Source: JAKFEW01 sp036675505
Lineage (GTDB): Bacteria; Cyanobacteriota; Sericytochromatia; S15B-MN24; JAQBPE01
Direction of reading: 5' to 3'
Length of the DNA stretch: 21,449 nt
Assembly: GCA_036675505.1 (NCBI GenBank)
Contig: JAKFEW010000147.1
Span: forward strand, 1-21,449
The notes beneath the pieces were generated by a model. It did not search any database. It worked only from the letters and a program-made list of their open reading frames with translations, and was not told where the DNA came from. This document shows positions 14,542 to 21,449 of this stretch, one piece after another. Position 1 is the stretch's first letter. Every line of letters begins with the position of its first letter. A program made the translations under genes and the position numbers.

Positions 14542-16077
14542 ATGACGGACAACCAGGGTCGCTGGGTGCTGGCCGCCACCATCCTCGGCTCGAGCATGGC
14601 GTTCATCGACAGCACCGCCGTGAACGTGGCCCTGCCGGCCCTCCAGCGGGAGCTCGGCGCGGACGTCGCGGCGCTGCAGTGGATCGTCGAGGCCTACTTG
14701 CTGTTCCTGTCGGCCTTGCTGCTCGTGGGCGGCGCGCTCGGCGATCGCTACGGCCGGCGGCGCGTGTTCGTGCTCGGCACGTGGCTCTTCGCGCTCGCGT
14801 CGATCGGCTGTGCGCTCGCCGGTGACACGCGCATGTTGATCGCCGCGCGCGCGCTCCAGGGCGTCGGCGGCGCGTTGCTCGTGCCGGGCTCGCTCGCGAT
14901 CATCAGTGCCTCGTTCGACGACGCCGGGCGCGGGCGGGCGATCGGCATCTGGGCGGGCTATACGTCGATCATGGCGGCGTTCGGCCAGACGCTGGCCGGC
15001 TGGCTGGTCGACGTCGCGTCGTGGCGCGCGATCTTCTGGCTCAACCTGCCGCTCGCGGTGGCGACGGTGGCGATCGCCGCCTGGCACGTGCCCGAGAGCC
15101 GCGACCCCGCCGCGCCCGAACGGCTGGATCTGGCGGGCGCCGCGCTCGCGACGCTCGGCCTCGGCGCGTTGATCTTCGGCCTGATCGAAGCCCCCGAGCG
15201 CGGCCTCGCCGAGCCCTCGGTACTCGCGGCGCTGGTGGGGGGTGGCGTGGCGCTCGTGGGGTTCTTCGTCTTGGAGGCCCGGAGCCGCTGGCCGATGATG
15301 CCGCCCAGCCTCTTCCGCTCGCCGACCTTCCTGGGCGCGAACCTGCTCACGCTGCTGCTCTACGGGGCGCTCAGCGGCGTCATGTTCTTCGTGCCCTACA
15401 ACCTGATCCAGGTCCAGGGCTACAGCGCCCTGGCCACGGGCGCCGCCCTCACGCCCTTCATCCTGTTGCTGTTCGCGCTCTCGGGCTGGGCCGGCGGGCT
15501 CGTGGAACACCACGGCGCGCGCAAGCCGCTGATCATCGGGCCGATCGTCGCCGCCGTCGGCTGCGCCCTCTTCGCCTGGCCAGACCGCGGCGGCTCGTAC
15601 TGGACCACCTTCTTCCCCGGCGTGCTGGTGCTCGGGCTCGGCTTCGCGATCGCCGTGGCCCCGCTCACCACCGCCGTCATGAGCGCCGTGAGCCAGTCGC
15701 GCGCAGGCGTGGCGTCGGGCGTCAACAATGCAGTGGCGCGCGTGGGCGGGCTGCTCGCGATCGCCGTCTTCGGCCTCGTGATCCAGGCCGCCTTCGCCCC
15801 GGCGCTGGAGCGCCGCCTGACGGAGAAAGGCGTGCCGTCGGCCGCGCGGGCCGACCTCCTCGCCGAGCGCCACCAGCTCGCCGCCCTCGCGGCCCCGCCG
15901 GACTGGCCGAAGGCGCGGCGGGCGGACGTCGACGACGCCGTGGACGCGGCGTTCGTCGAGGGCTTCCGGGTGGCCATGGCCCTCGCCGCGGCGCTCGCGC
16001 TCGCGAGCGCCGGCGCCGCGTTGGTGTGGATCGCGGAGCACCCGCGGCCGGAGGACGCGGGCTCTGGCGGGCGCTGA
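14542..16077 (+). CDS. MFS drug/solute exporter, DHA2 (EmrB/QacA) type
   Basis: The 511-residue protein should span the inner membrane 14 times and export a substrate in exchange for protons. The N-terminal part shows motif D1 (FIDSTAVNVALPAL, 21-34), motif A (GGALGDRYGRRR, 63-74) and a motif C region (SIMAAFGQTLAGWLVD) typical of 14-helix antiporters. The ATG at 14542 is chosen over the longer frame because GGAG lies 7 bases upstream and because the protein then starts right before the first helix. About 60 residues between the last two helices are helical, charged and hydrophilic (AERHQLAALAAPPDW region). There is no neighbouring membrane-fusion protein or regulator except divergent msrB. 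Substrate unknown. Confidence 0.9.
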   Translation: MTDNQGRWVLAATILGSSMAFIDSTAVNVALPALQRELGADVAALQWIVEAYLLFLSALLLVGGALGDRYGRRRVFVLGTWLFALASIGCALAGDTRMLIAARALQGVGGALLVPGSLAIISASFDDAGRGRAIGIWAGYTSIMAAFGQTLAGWLVDVASWRAIFWLNLPLAVATVAIAAWHVPESRDPAAPERLDLAGAALATLGLGALIFGLIEAPERGLAEPSVLAALVGGGVALVGFFVLEARSRWPMMPPSLFRSPTFLGANLLTLLLYGALSGVMFFVPYNLIQVQGYSALATGAALTPFILLLFALSGWAGGLVEHHGARKPLIIGPIVAAVGCALFAWPDRGGSYWTTFFPGVLVLGLGFAIAVAPLTTAVMSAVSQSRAGVASGVNNAVARVGGLLAIAVFGLVIQAAFAPALERRLTEKGVPSAARADLLAERHQLAALAAPPDWPKARRADVDDAVDAAFVEGFRVAMALAAALALASAGAALVWIAEHPRPEDAGSGGR

Positions 16078-16309
16078 GCCCAAGGCACCCTTTTGCTCGC
16101 CCCGGTGGGGGCGGGCTCCGCGGAGCGGTGGGCGGGGGTCTCTCGGCGTGCCCCGAACCCCCTCACCCGCCTCGTCGGGGCTCGTCAGCCCCTCCTCGTC
16201 CCCCTCTCCCCCACCGGGGAGAGGATAAGGGTGCGCGGGTACATGGTCCCCGGCGCCCGGCACCGTGGCCGGACGACGCGCCCACGCCTGCTACAAGAGG
16301 ACTCTCCGC
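16078..16309. other. Gene-free spacer with palindromic repeat
   Basis: No gene is supported in these 232 bases between the MFS gene and the pnt operon. The spacer holds the perfect palindrome GCTCCGCGGAGC (16115-16126), a C-rich run, and the hairpin repeat described separately. The plus frame of pntAA stays open leftwards to an ATG at 16265, but that extension is not conserved and lacks a ribosome-binding site. Confidence 0.6.
16201..16233. repeat. Hairpin repeat, copy 1 (REP-like)
   Basis: CCCCTCTCCCC is followed by an inverted GGGGAGAGG (perfect 9-base stem 16203-16211 with 16216-16224, loop CACC) and then AAGGGTG. A degenerate relative occurs at 19987-20020, also in a spacer. Both resemble the short CCCTCTCCCC...GGGGAGAGG palindromes scattered between genes in many GC-rich bacteria. 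Confidence 0.5.
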
Positions 16310-17464
16310 TTGCGAATCGCCGTCCCGAAAGAAACACAGCCCGGGGAGCGCCGGGTGGCGCTCGTGCCCGAGTCGGTCAAGCGCCTGGTCAAGAAGGGCT
16401 TCACCATCGAGGTCGAGGCCGGCGCAGGCCGCGAGGCCGGCTTCCTCGACGCCGCCTACGCCGAGGCCGGCGCGACCGTCACGAACGACCGCCAGACGTT
16501 GCTCGGCACGGCCGACGTCGTGTTCAAGGTCAACGCGCCGGACGAAGACCAGCTCGCCGCGATGCGCGAGGGCACGGGCCTGATCGGCTTCATCCGGCCG
16601 CTGGTCGATGGGGAGACGGTGCGCAAGCTCGCCGGCCGCAAGCTGACCACCTTCGCGATGGAGCTGGTGCCGCGCACCACGCTCGCTCAGAGCATGGACG
16701 CGCTCTCCTCGATGGCGACCGTGGGCGGCTACAAGGCCGTGCTGCTCGCCGCCCAGGCGCTGCCGCGCTTCTTCCCGATGCTGACGACGGCCGCGGGCAC
16801 GGTCGCGCCCGCCAAGGTGCTGGTGCTCGGCGCCGGCGTGGCGGGCCTGCAGGCGATCGCCACCGCCCGCCGCCTCGGCGCCATGGTCGAGGCCTTCGAC
16901 CAGCGCCCGGCCACCAAGGAGCAGGTCGAGTCGCTCGGCGCCAAGTTCGTCGAGGTGCCGCCCGATGACGGCGAGCAGGCCGAGACCGCCGGCGGCTACG
17001 CCAAGGAGCTCTCCGAGGACTACAAGCGCCGCCAGGCCGAGCTGATCAAGCAGCGCATCGGCCGCGCGGACGTGGTGATCACCACCGCGCTGATCCCCGG
17101 CAAGCCGGCGCCGCGCCTCATCCCGGCCGACATGGTCGCCGGCATGGCGCCGGGATCGGTGATCGTCGACCTCGCCGCCGAGATGGGCGGCAACTGCGAG
17201 CTCACCAAACCAGGCGAGATCGCGACCTCGCCCAACGGCGTCACGATCATCGGCCTGCTGAACCTGCCGGCCACGATGCCGGCGCACGCGAGCCAGATGT
17301 ACTCGCGCAACGTCGAGAAGCTCTTCATGCACCTCGCGGCGCCGGAAGGCTTCAAGCTCGACCGGGCCGAGGCCATCACCCAGGGCTGCCTGCTCACCCA
17401 CGCGGGCGAGGTGGTCCACGAGTCCGTCAAGGCGATCGCTGGAGAGGCCACGTCCCATGCTTGA
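16310..17464 (+). CDS. pntAA: NAD(P) transhydrogenase, alpha subunit domain I (NAD(H)-binding)
   Basis: The 384-residue product is the soluble NAD(H)-binding subunit of proton-translocating transhydrogenase, which uses the proton gradient to pass hydride from NADH to NADP+. The TTG at 16310 is chosen as start: AGAGGA lies 8 bases upstream and it gives the family N-terminus MRIAVPKETQPGERRVALVPE. The Rossmann motif LGAGVAGLQAIATARRLGA (about 173-191) and VEAFDQRP follow, with the conserved VIVDLAAEMGGN further on. The protein ends without membrane helices, as in the split three-subunit form known from Rhodospirillum rubrum. The stop overlaps the start of pntAB by 8 bases, so the two are translationally coupled. 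Confidence 0.96.
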   Translation: MRIAVPKETQPGERRVALVPESVKRLVKKGFTIEVEAGAGREAGFLDAAYAEAGATVTNDRQTLLGTADVVFKVNAPDEDQLAAMREGTGLIGFIRPLVDGETVRKLAGRKLTTFAMELVPRTTLAQSMDALSSMATVGGYKAVLLAAQALPRFFPMLTTAAGTVAPAKVLVLGAGVAGLQAIATARRLGAMVEAFDQRPATKEQVESLGAKFVEVPPDDGEQAETAGGYAKELSEDYKRRQAELIKQRIGRADVVITTALIPGKPAPRLIPADMVAGMAPGSVIVDLAAEMGGNCELTKPGEIATSPNGVTIIGLLNLPATMPAHASQMYSRNVEKLFMHLAAPEGFKLDRAEAITQGCLLTHAGEVVHESVKAIAGEATSHA

Positions 17465-17753
17465 AACCACGCTGATCCTGTACCTGTTCGTCTTCGTGCT
17501 GGCCGTCTTCCTCGGCATCGAGCTGATCGGCAAGGTGCCGCCGACGCTGCACACGCCGCTCATGAGCGGCACCAACATGATCCACGGCATCGTGATCGTC
17601 GGCACGCTGCTGGTCGCCGGCAAGGCGAACCCGGAGCTCGGCCCGCTCTTCGCGTTCCTGGCCGTCTTCCTCGGCACGCTGAACGTGGTGGGCGGCTGGG
17701 TCGTGACCGACCGCATGCTCGAGATGTTCAAGGCGAAGAAGGGGGGCCGCTAG
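17457..17753 (+). CDS. pntAB: NAD(P) transhydrogenase, alpha subunit membrane part
   Basis: This 98-residue protein is nearly all membrane: three hydrophobic helices (about residues 3-22, 42-57 and 62-82), with the conserved segment between helices VPPTLHTPLMSGTNMIHGI (27-45). It matches the small PntAB subunit, which together with PntB forms the proton channel. It begins with ATG inside the end of pntAA and has GGAGAGG upstream. Its stop TAG is directly followed by the ATG of pntB. Confidence 0.95.
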   Translation: MLETTLILYLFVFVLAVFLGIELIGKVPPTLHTPLMSGTNMIHGIVIVGTLLVAGKANPELGPLFAFLAVFLGTLNVVGGWVVTDRMLEMFKAKKGGR

Positions 17754-19193
17754 ATGCACGGCGCTGAAACGGCCGTCCAGTCGGCCTCCGCGGGCTTCAT
17801 CAACCTGGCTTACCTGGCCACCGCGATCCTCTTCGTGATCGGCCTCAAGATGATGGGCCACCCCGCCTCCGCGCGGAAGGGCAACACCGTCGCGGGCGTC
17901 GGCATGATGATCGCGGTCATCGCGACGGTCTTCGACCAGCAGATCGTGAGCTACCCGATCATCATCGCGGGCGTCGTGCTCGGCACGCTCGTCGGCTGGG
18001 TCGCGGCCAAGAAGGTCCAGATGACCCAGATGCCGCAGATGGTGGCGCTCTTCAACGGCACCGGCGGCGGCGCCGCGGCGCTCGTGGCGGCCTCGGAGTT
18101 CCTCCATGGCACGCACATGTCGGCGCAGCTGATGCCGCTCGCGCCCGCGATCACCTCGCTGTTCACGCTGCTGATCGGCGCGATCAGCTTCTCGGGCAGC
18201 GCGATCGCCTTCGCGAAGCTGCAGGAGCTGATGACCGGCAAGCCGATCACCTACCCCGGCCAGAACGTCGTCAACGGCCTGCTGGCCCTGGGCGCGATCG
18301 GCCTGCTCGGCGTGCTCGCCGTCTCGAACCCGTCGCTCGCCCTGCTGCTCGGCTTCGTGGCCGTCGCGCTGCTGCTCGGCGTGGCCGTCGTGCTGCCGAT
18401 CGGCGGCGCGGACATGCCGGTGATCATCGCCGTGCTCAACTCGCTGACGGGCATGGCCGCGGCCACCTCGGGCTTCTTGCTCTACAACAACGCGCTGATC
18501 ATCGCAGGCGCCCTGGTGGGCGCTTCCGGCACGCTGCTCACCGTGATGATGTGCAAGGCGATGAACCGCTCGCTCTCCAACGTGCTCTTCGGCGCGTTCG
18601 GCTCGGCCGCCCCGGCAGCGGCGGGCGGCGCCGACGCGGTGGTGGGCTCGATCACGGAAGTCAGCTCGGACGACGCGCTGACCTTGCTCGAGAACGCCCA
18701 GAGCGTGATCGTGGTGCCGGGCTACGGCCTCGCGGTCGCTCGCGCGCAGCACGCCGTGCGCGAGCTCTGCGAGCTGCTCGCGGAAAACGGCGCCGAGGTG
18801 CGCTACGCCATCCACCCGGTGGCGGGCCGCATGCCCGGCCACATGAACGTGCTGCTCGCCGAGGCCGACGTGCCTTACGACCAGCTCTTCGACCTCGAGG
18901 AGATCAACGACGCGTTCGCGAAGACGGACCTGGTGATCGTGCTCGGCGCCAACGACGTCGTGAACCCCGCCGCCAAGACCAACCCGGCGAGCCCGATCTT
19001 CGGCATGCCGGTCTTGAACGTCGACGCGGCGAAGCGCGTGATCGTGGTGAAACGCTCGATGAACGCGGGCTTCGCGGGCATCGAGAACGAGCTCTTCTAC
19101 CGCGACAACTGCATGATGCTGTTCGGCGACGCCAAGAAGGTGCTCGAGCAGCTCGTGCGGGAGCTGAAGGGCGCGGCCGCGGGCGTGCACTGA
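17754..19193 (+). CDS. pntB: NAD(P) transhydrogenase, beta subunit (NADP(H)-binding, membrane)
   Basis: The 479-residue product has an N-terminal membrane half of about eight or nine helices (to about residue 280). The C-terminal NADP(H)-binding domain has the motifs VVPGYGLAVARAQHAV, IHPVAGRMPGHMNVLLAEA, GANDVVNPAA and KRSMNAGFAGIENELF. These are the conserved PntB features. It follows pntAB with no spacer and uses AAGGGGGG before the start. It completes the operon pntAA-pntAB-pntB, which makes NADPH for biosynthesis and antioxidant defence. A strong hairpin lies 24 bases after the stop. Confidence 0.97.
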   Translation: MHGAETAVQSASAGFINLAYLATAILFVIGLKMMGHPASARKGNTVAGVGMMIAVIATVFDQQIVSYPIIIAGVVLGTLVGWVAAKKVQMTQMPQMVALFNGTGGGAAALVAASEFLHGTHMSAQLMPLAPAITSLFTLLIGAISFSGSAIAFAKLQELMTGKPITYPGQNVVNGLLALGAIGLLGVLAVSNPSLALLLGFVAVALLLGVAVVLPIGGADMPVIIAVLNSLTGMAAATSGFLLYNNALIIAGALVGASGTLLTVMMCKAMNRSLSNVLFGAFGSAAPAAAGGADAVVGSITEVSSDDALTLLENAQSVIVVPGYGLAVARAQHAVRELCELLAENGAEVRYAIHPVAGRMPGHMNVLLAEADVPYDQLFDLEEINDAFAKTDLVIVLGANDVVNPAAKTNPASPIFGMPVLNVDAAKRVIVVKRSMNAGFAGIENELFYRDNCMMLFGDAKKVLEQLVRELKGAAAGVH

Positions 19194-19217
19194 CGCCTGG
19201 GCGCGGAGCGTTCGTCC

Positions 19218-19251
19218 CCGAAGCCCTCGACCACCCGGTCGAGGGCTTCGG
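19218..19251 (+). terminator. Hairpin terminator after the pnt operon
   Basis: A perfect 15-base-pair stem (19218-19232 with 19237-19251) encloses a four-base loop ACCC. It begins 24 bases after the pntB stop. No T-run follows, but the stem is long and GC-rich, and it falls where an operon should end. Confidence 0.75.
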
Positions 19252-19339
19252 CGCCCTGGCGTGACCGGGCCAACGGCTGCGGGCTCCACGCGGCGATCGC
19301 CAGTCCGTTCGGCATGGGCGGCGCGCGCGCCGTCCTGGC

Positions 19340-19921
19340 CGCAACCAGGCGCGGCTGCCGGAGACCCAGCGGATCGCCCGGCTCGGCAGCTGGGAATGGG
19401 ATCTCGCAACGGGTGACCTGATATGGACGGGCGAGCGCTTTCACATGTTCGGCCATGAAGCGGGCGAGCTCGGGTCCAGCTACGAGCGGCTCCTCGCGAT
19501 GGTGCCGCCCGACGACCGGGGCAAGCTGACGCAGGCGCTGCAGGCCGCCCTGCGCGATGGCGGCGCCACGGAACTCGAGCACCGGCGCCTCGCCCCTGAC
19601 GGCGTCGAGCGGATCGTGCTGGAGCGCGGCCAGGTCATACGGGACGAGGAAGGGCGGCCCGTCCGGTTGGCAGGCACGGTCCAGGACATCACGGAGCTGA
19701 AGCGAGCCCAGATCGCGCTCGCGCGACGCGAGGCCGAACTCGCCGCGGCCCATGAGCTCGAGCGGGCCAAGGCCGCCTTCGTCAGCGGCGTGACCAAGGG
19801 TGGTACGGGCCTGGGCCTCTCGATCGCCAAGGCCCTGGTCGAGGCCCATGGGGGGAGCATCGGGGTCGAGAGCGCCCTCGGCCACGGCAGCACCTTCTGG
19901 TTCACGGTGCCGCGGCCCTGA
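19340..19921 (+). pseudogene. Remnant of a PAS-domain sensor histidine kinase
   Basis: One frame is open from 19265 to the stop at 19921. From about 19346 it reads as a PAS_3 sensor domain: QRIARLGSWEWDLATG, then FHMFG, and the end of a PAS/PAC (AGTVQDITELKRAQ). A HisKA-like start (ELERAKAAFVS) then jumps, near 19781-19802, directly to the last ATP-binding motif GGTGLGLSIAKALVEAHGG and the normal kinase end GSTFWFTVP. The phospho-accepting His box and the N box are missing, an apparent in-frame deletion of roughly 100 residues. No start codon fits the N-terminus: the first ATG (19445) lies inside the PAS domain, and a stop is at 19262. The 5' part is therefore lost too. It cannot act as a kinase; a short PAS-only product is unlikely. 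Confidence 0.75.
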
Positions 19922-19986
19922 CCGCCGCCGTTCGTCGCTTCCCAATTCCTTCACATTCACCTGTCAAGCTGATCGCATCCCGGGCG

Positions 19987-20020
19987 CCCCTCTCCCCAGC
20001 CCGGGGAACAGGCGTGGGTG
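19987..20020. repeat. Hairpin repeat, copy 2 (degenerate)
   Basis: CCCCTCTCCCC, then CCGGGGAA and GGGTG, follow the same order as in the repeat at 16201-16233, with the right arm of the stem partly lost. It lies just before the start of the lipoprotein gene at 20039. Confidence 0.35.
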
Positions 20021-20038
20021 AATCCACACGGAGGCTTG

Positions 20039-21331
20039 ATGCGACGGTTGGTCTGGCTGGTGCTCCCGGTGCTGCTGCTCGGCTGCGCGCCCACGCCATC
20101 CGCGACGCGCGGTGGCGGGACGACCACCGCGGCCGCGTCGCCGAAGCCGAAGCGGACGGCGGCCGCCCTGCCGAAGGACGCCACGCTGATCATGGGCCGG
20201 ATCTCCGCCCCGGCCGGTATCGTCGCGGCCGGCGCGGGCAACATCGTCGGCAACGCCGGCGGCAACATCGTCGCGGCCGGGGCCGGCAACATGGTCGCGG
20301 CCGGCGGGCTCAACCTGGTGGCGCCGGGTGGCTACGACCTGGCCCCGACCCGGCGCCTGCTCGGGCTCTCGCAGGTGCCCCTCGCGGGCACGGAGGTCTT
20401 CCTGGCCGACGCCGCGGGCGATCCCTACCCCGGCATCGCGCCGGTGAAGACGAACGGCAGCGGGCAATTCGAGTTCAAGGCCGTGCCCAAGGGCTACACC
20501 TACATGGTCATCGCCCGCTGCAAGACCGCGGGCGGCAAGCCGGCCCGCCTCCAGACCCTCGCGAAGGCCGGCGACCTCGGCGCCACGGCGAACGTGGACG
20601 TCGGCTCGACGTTGGTCACGACGGCCATGGTGGCGGGCGCCGCCGGCGGCCTGGGCGACCTCGACGTCGACAAGCTCAAGCGTGCCGTCATCCTCACCGC
20701 CACGCACCTCGATGCGAAGCACCTGCCGGACCTCGCTGATCCCGTCGCCGTCCTCGCGGTCATGCGCGGCCTGGAGGCCTCGGTCGCGGAGCTGCGCGCG
20801 ACGCTCGACGACCTCAGGCGGGCGGTGGGGGAGCTCAAGGCCTCCGTGACCGAGCTCGACGGGAAGATCGCGACGTTGGCCGAGCAGGTGCCCATCGTCT
20901 CGCCGCTCGTGCCCGACAGCCAGGCGCTCGCGACGGCCAAGCTGCCGATCGTGATCGACGGGGAGGTGGAGGTGAAGCTCTACCTGCGGGCGCTCGAGGA
21001 TGCGCGCCCGCTGCCCGCCGATATCCAGCTGCGCGTCGACCTCGTCACGCCGGACTACCCGCCGGCCGCCCCCGAGCAGCGCGTGTCCGCAGGCTCCGAC
21101 GGCCCGATCACCGTGCGCCTCGGCCGGGACAGCCGCCAGACGATCGTCTACACCGTCGTCCTCTATGACGCCGAGCTGGGCGCGACGCCGATCGTCGCGG
21201 ATCTTTACGTCGATCCGACGGGCCAGGTCGACGTCGACAACGAACACTACATCCCGTATTCGCTGTCGCTCACGCCGCCCGCGCCGTCCGCGACGCCTTC
21301 GCCGGACCCCGCTCTGGGCGCCGGCACCTAG
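20039..21331 (+). CDS. Lipoprotein with octapeptide repeat, Ig-like domain and coiled coil
   Basis: I place the start at the ATG at 20039: GGAGG lies 4 bases upstream, and the protein then begins MRRLVWLVLPVLLLGC (lipobox LLGC, Cys16). A GTG at 20018 would add seven residues. The 430-residue product has a Thr/Ala/Lys linker (20-45) and then five eight-residue units of [ILM]V-x-x-G-x-x-N type (61-100). A carboxypeptidase-regulatory-like beta domain follows (about 112-165, PLAGTEVFLADAAG ... GQFEFKAVPKGYTYMVIA). A heptad-rich coiled coil lies at about 240-285 (LEASVAELRATLDDLRRAVG). The C-terminal beta-rich part ends in a Pro/Ser tail. This looks like an extended surface or envelope protein. 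I do not recognise the family, and no function can be given. Confidence 0.82.
   Translation: MRRLVWLVLPVLLLGCAPTPSATRGGGTTTAAASPKPKRTAAALPKDATLIMGRISAPAGIVAAGAGNIVGNAGGNIVAAGAGNMVAAGGLNLVAPGGYDLAPTRRLLGLSQVPLAGTEVFLADAAGDPYPGIAPVKTNGSGQFEFKAVPKGYTYMVIARCKTAGGKPARLQTLAKAGDLGATANVDVGSTLVTTAMVAGAAGGLGDLDVDKLKRAVILTATHLDAKHLPDLADPVAVLAVMRGLEASVAELRATLDDLRRAVGELKASVTELDGKIATLAEQVPIVSPLVPDSQALATAKLPIVIDGEVEVKLYLRALEDARPLPADIQLRVDLVTPDYPPAAPEQRVSAGSDGPITVRLGRDSRQTIVYTVVLYDAELGATPIVADLYVDPTGQVDVDNEHYIPYSLSLTPPAPSATPSPDPALGAGT
20219..20338 (+). repeat. Five 24-base coding repeats (octapeptide units)
   Basis: Units begin at 20219, 20243, 20267, 20291 and 20315. They encode IVAAGAGN, IVGNAGGN, IVAAGAGN, MVAAGGLN and LVAPGGYD. 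Units one and three are identical as protein and nearly so as DNA. The spacing of small and hydrophobic residues would suit a short beta-solenoid or glycine-rich packing surface. Confidence 0.85.
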
Positions 21332-21352
21332 AGACCTGATCAGTTTCGGGGA

Positions 21353-21381
21353 TCGACAACCGAGCTGAGATTTGATCTAAC
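21353..21381 (+). promoter_or_regulatory. Candidate promoter for the gene at the right edge
   Basis: TCGACA (21353-21358, five of six to TTGACA) and TCTAAC (21376-21381, four of six) are separated by 17 bases. They lie in a stretch that is less GC-rich than its surroundings, about 33 bases before the ATG at 21415. Confidence 0.4.
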
Positions 21382-21414
21382 ACATCCTGGCCGTTGTGCC
21401 GGGAGGTGTTCGCC

Positions 21415-21449
21415 ATGACTCGCTACTGGAATCCGCCCGTTGAGCTGTC
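21415..21449 (+). CDS. Start of an unidentified gene (cut by window edge)
   Basis: An ATG at 21415 with GGAGG 8 bases upstream opens a frame that runs off the window after MTRYWNPPVEL. The excellent ribosome-binding site and the upstream promoter-like pair make a real gene likely. Some small heat-shock proteins start in a similar way (Arg-Tyr/Trp-x-Pro-x-x-Glu-Leu), but eleven residues cannot settle this. Confidence 0.5.
   Translation, partial: MTRYWNPPVEL

Noticed and set aside
14242..16263. A 673-codon minus-strand frame opposite the MFS gene
   Set aside because: Its translation is almost all Arg/Glu/Ala/Gly, with no motif, and it lies over a well-supported transporter and the start of msrB.
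17427..19409. A 660-codon minus-strand frame opposite pntAB and pntB
   Set aside because: It is a compositional shadow of the transhydrogenase genes, with His/Arg/Asp-rich low-complexity translation.

Overview
This is a very GC-rich bacterial window, densely coded on both strands, with no rRNA, tRNA or CRISPR array. I see 17 complete protein genes, two genes cut by the window edges, one decayed gene and one doubtful small ORF. Its most striking trait is the density of predicted lipoproteins: ten complete genes plus the partial gene at the left edge begin with a signal peptide ending in a lipobox cysteine. Several then carry Ser/Pro/Thr/Ala-rich linkers or tails. The window cannot fix the taxonomy. 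Ycf48-like propellers, Pro/Thr-rich lipoproteins and a three-subunit proton-translocating transhydrogenase would suit a GC-rich environmental lineage, such as a non-photosynthetic relative of the Cyanobacteria (Sericytochromatia-like). That is a low-confidence inference.

Region 1 (1-7193) is a cluster of six paralogous lipoproteins, each predicted to fold as a seven-bladed beta-propeller of the Ycf48/HCF136 (BNR, TxDGGxTW) type. Five lie on the plus strand and one on the minus strand. The truncated lipoprotein at the left edge may or may not belong to the cluster. Two of the six (3795-4925 and 4945-6060) are clearly a recent duplicate pair.

Region 2 (7291-9801) holds a two-domain Big_2 lipoprotein, a crotonase-fold enzyme with an isomerase-type active site, and a membrane-anchored TPR protein. 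Region 3 (9829-14492) contains htpG, an unknown soluble protein, an unknown lipoprotein, a bacterial caleosin-like EF-hand lipoprotein and msrB. The caleosin-like gene is the best single find: it keeps both EF-hand loops and both histidine motifs of plant and fungal caleosin/peroxygenases, but it is secreted as a lipoprotein and lacks the oil-body proline knot.

Region 4 (14542-19193) has a DHA2-type MFS exporter followed by the pntAA-pntAB-pntB transhydrogenase operon, which ends in a strong hairpin. Region 5 (19194-21449) has the remnant of a PAS histidine kinase, a large lipoprotein with an eight-residue GN/IV repeat and a coiled coil, and the first codons of a further gene at the right edge.

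Good sigma70-like promoters can be read in front of htpG, the 12550-13200 lipoprotein and the 3795 propeller gene. Two neighbouring genes (11850 and 13351) share an upstream sequence block with identical internal spacing, which suggests co-regulation.
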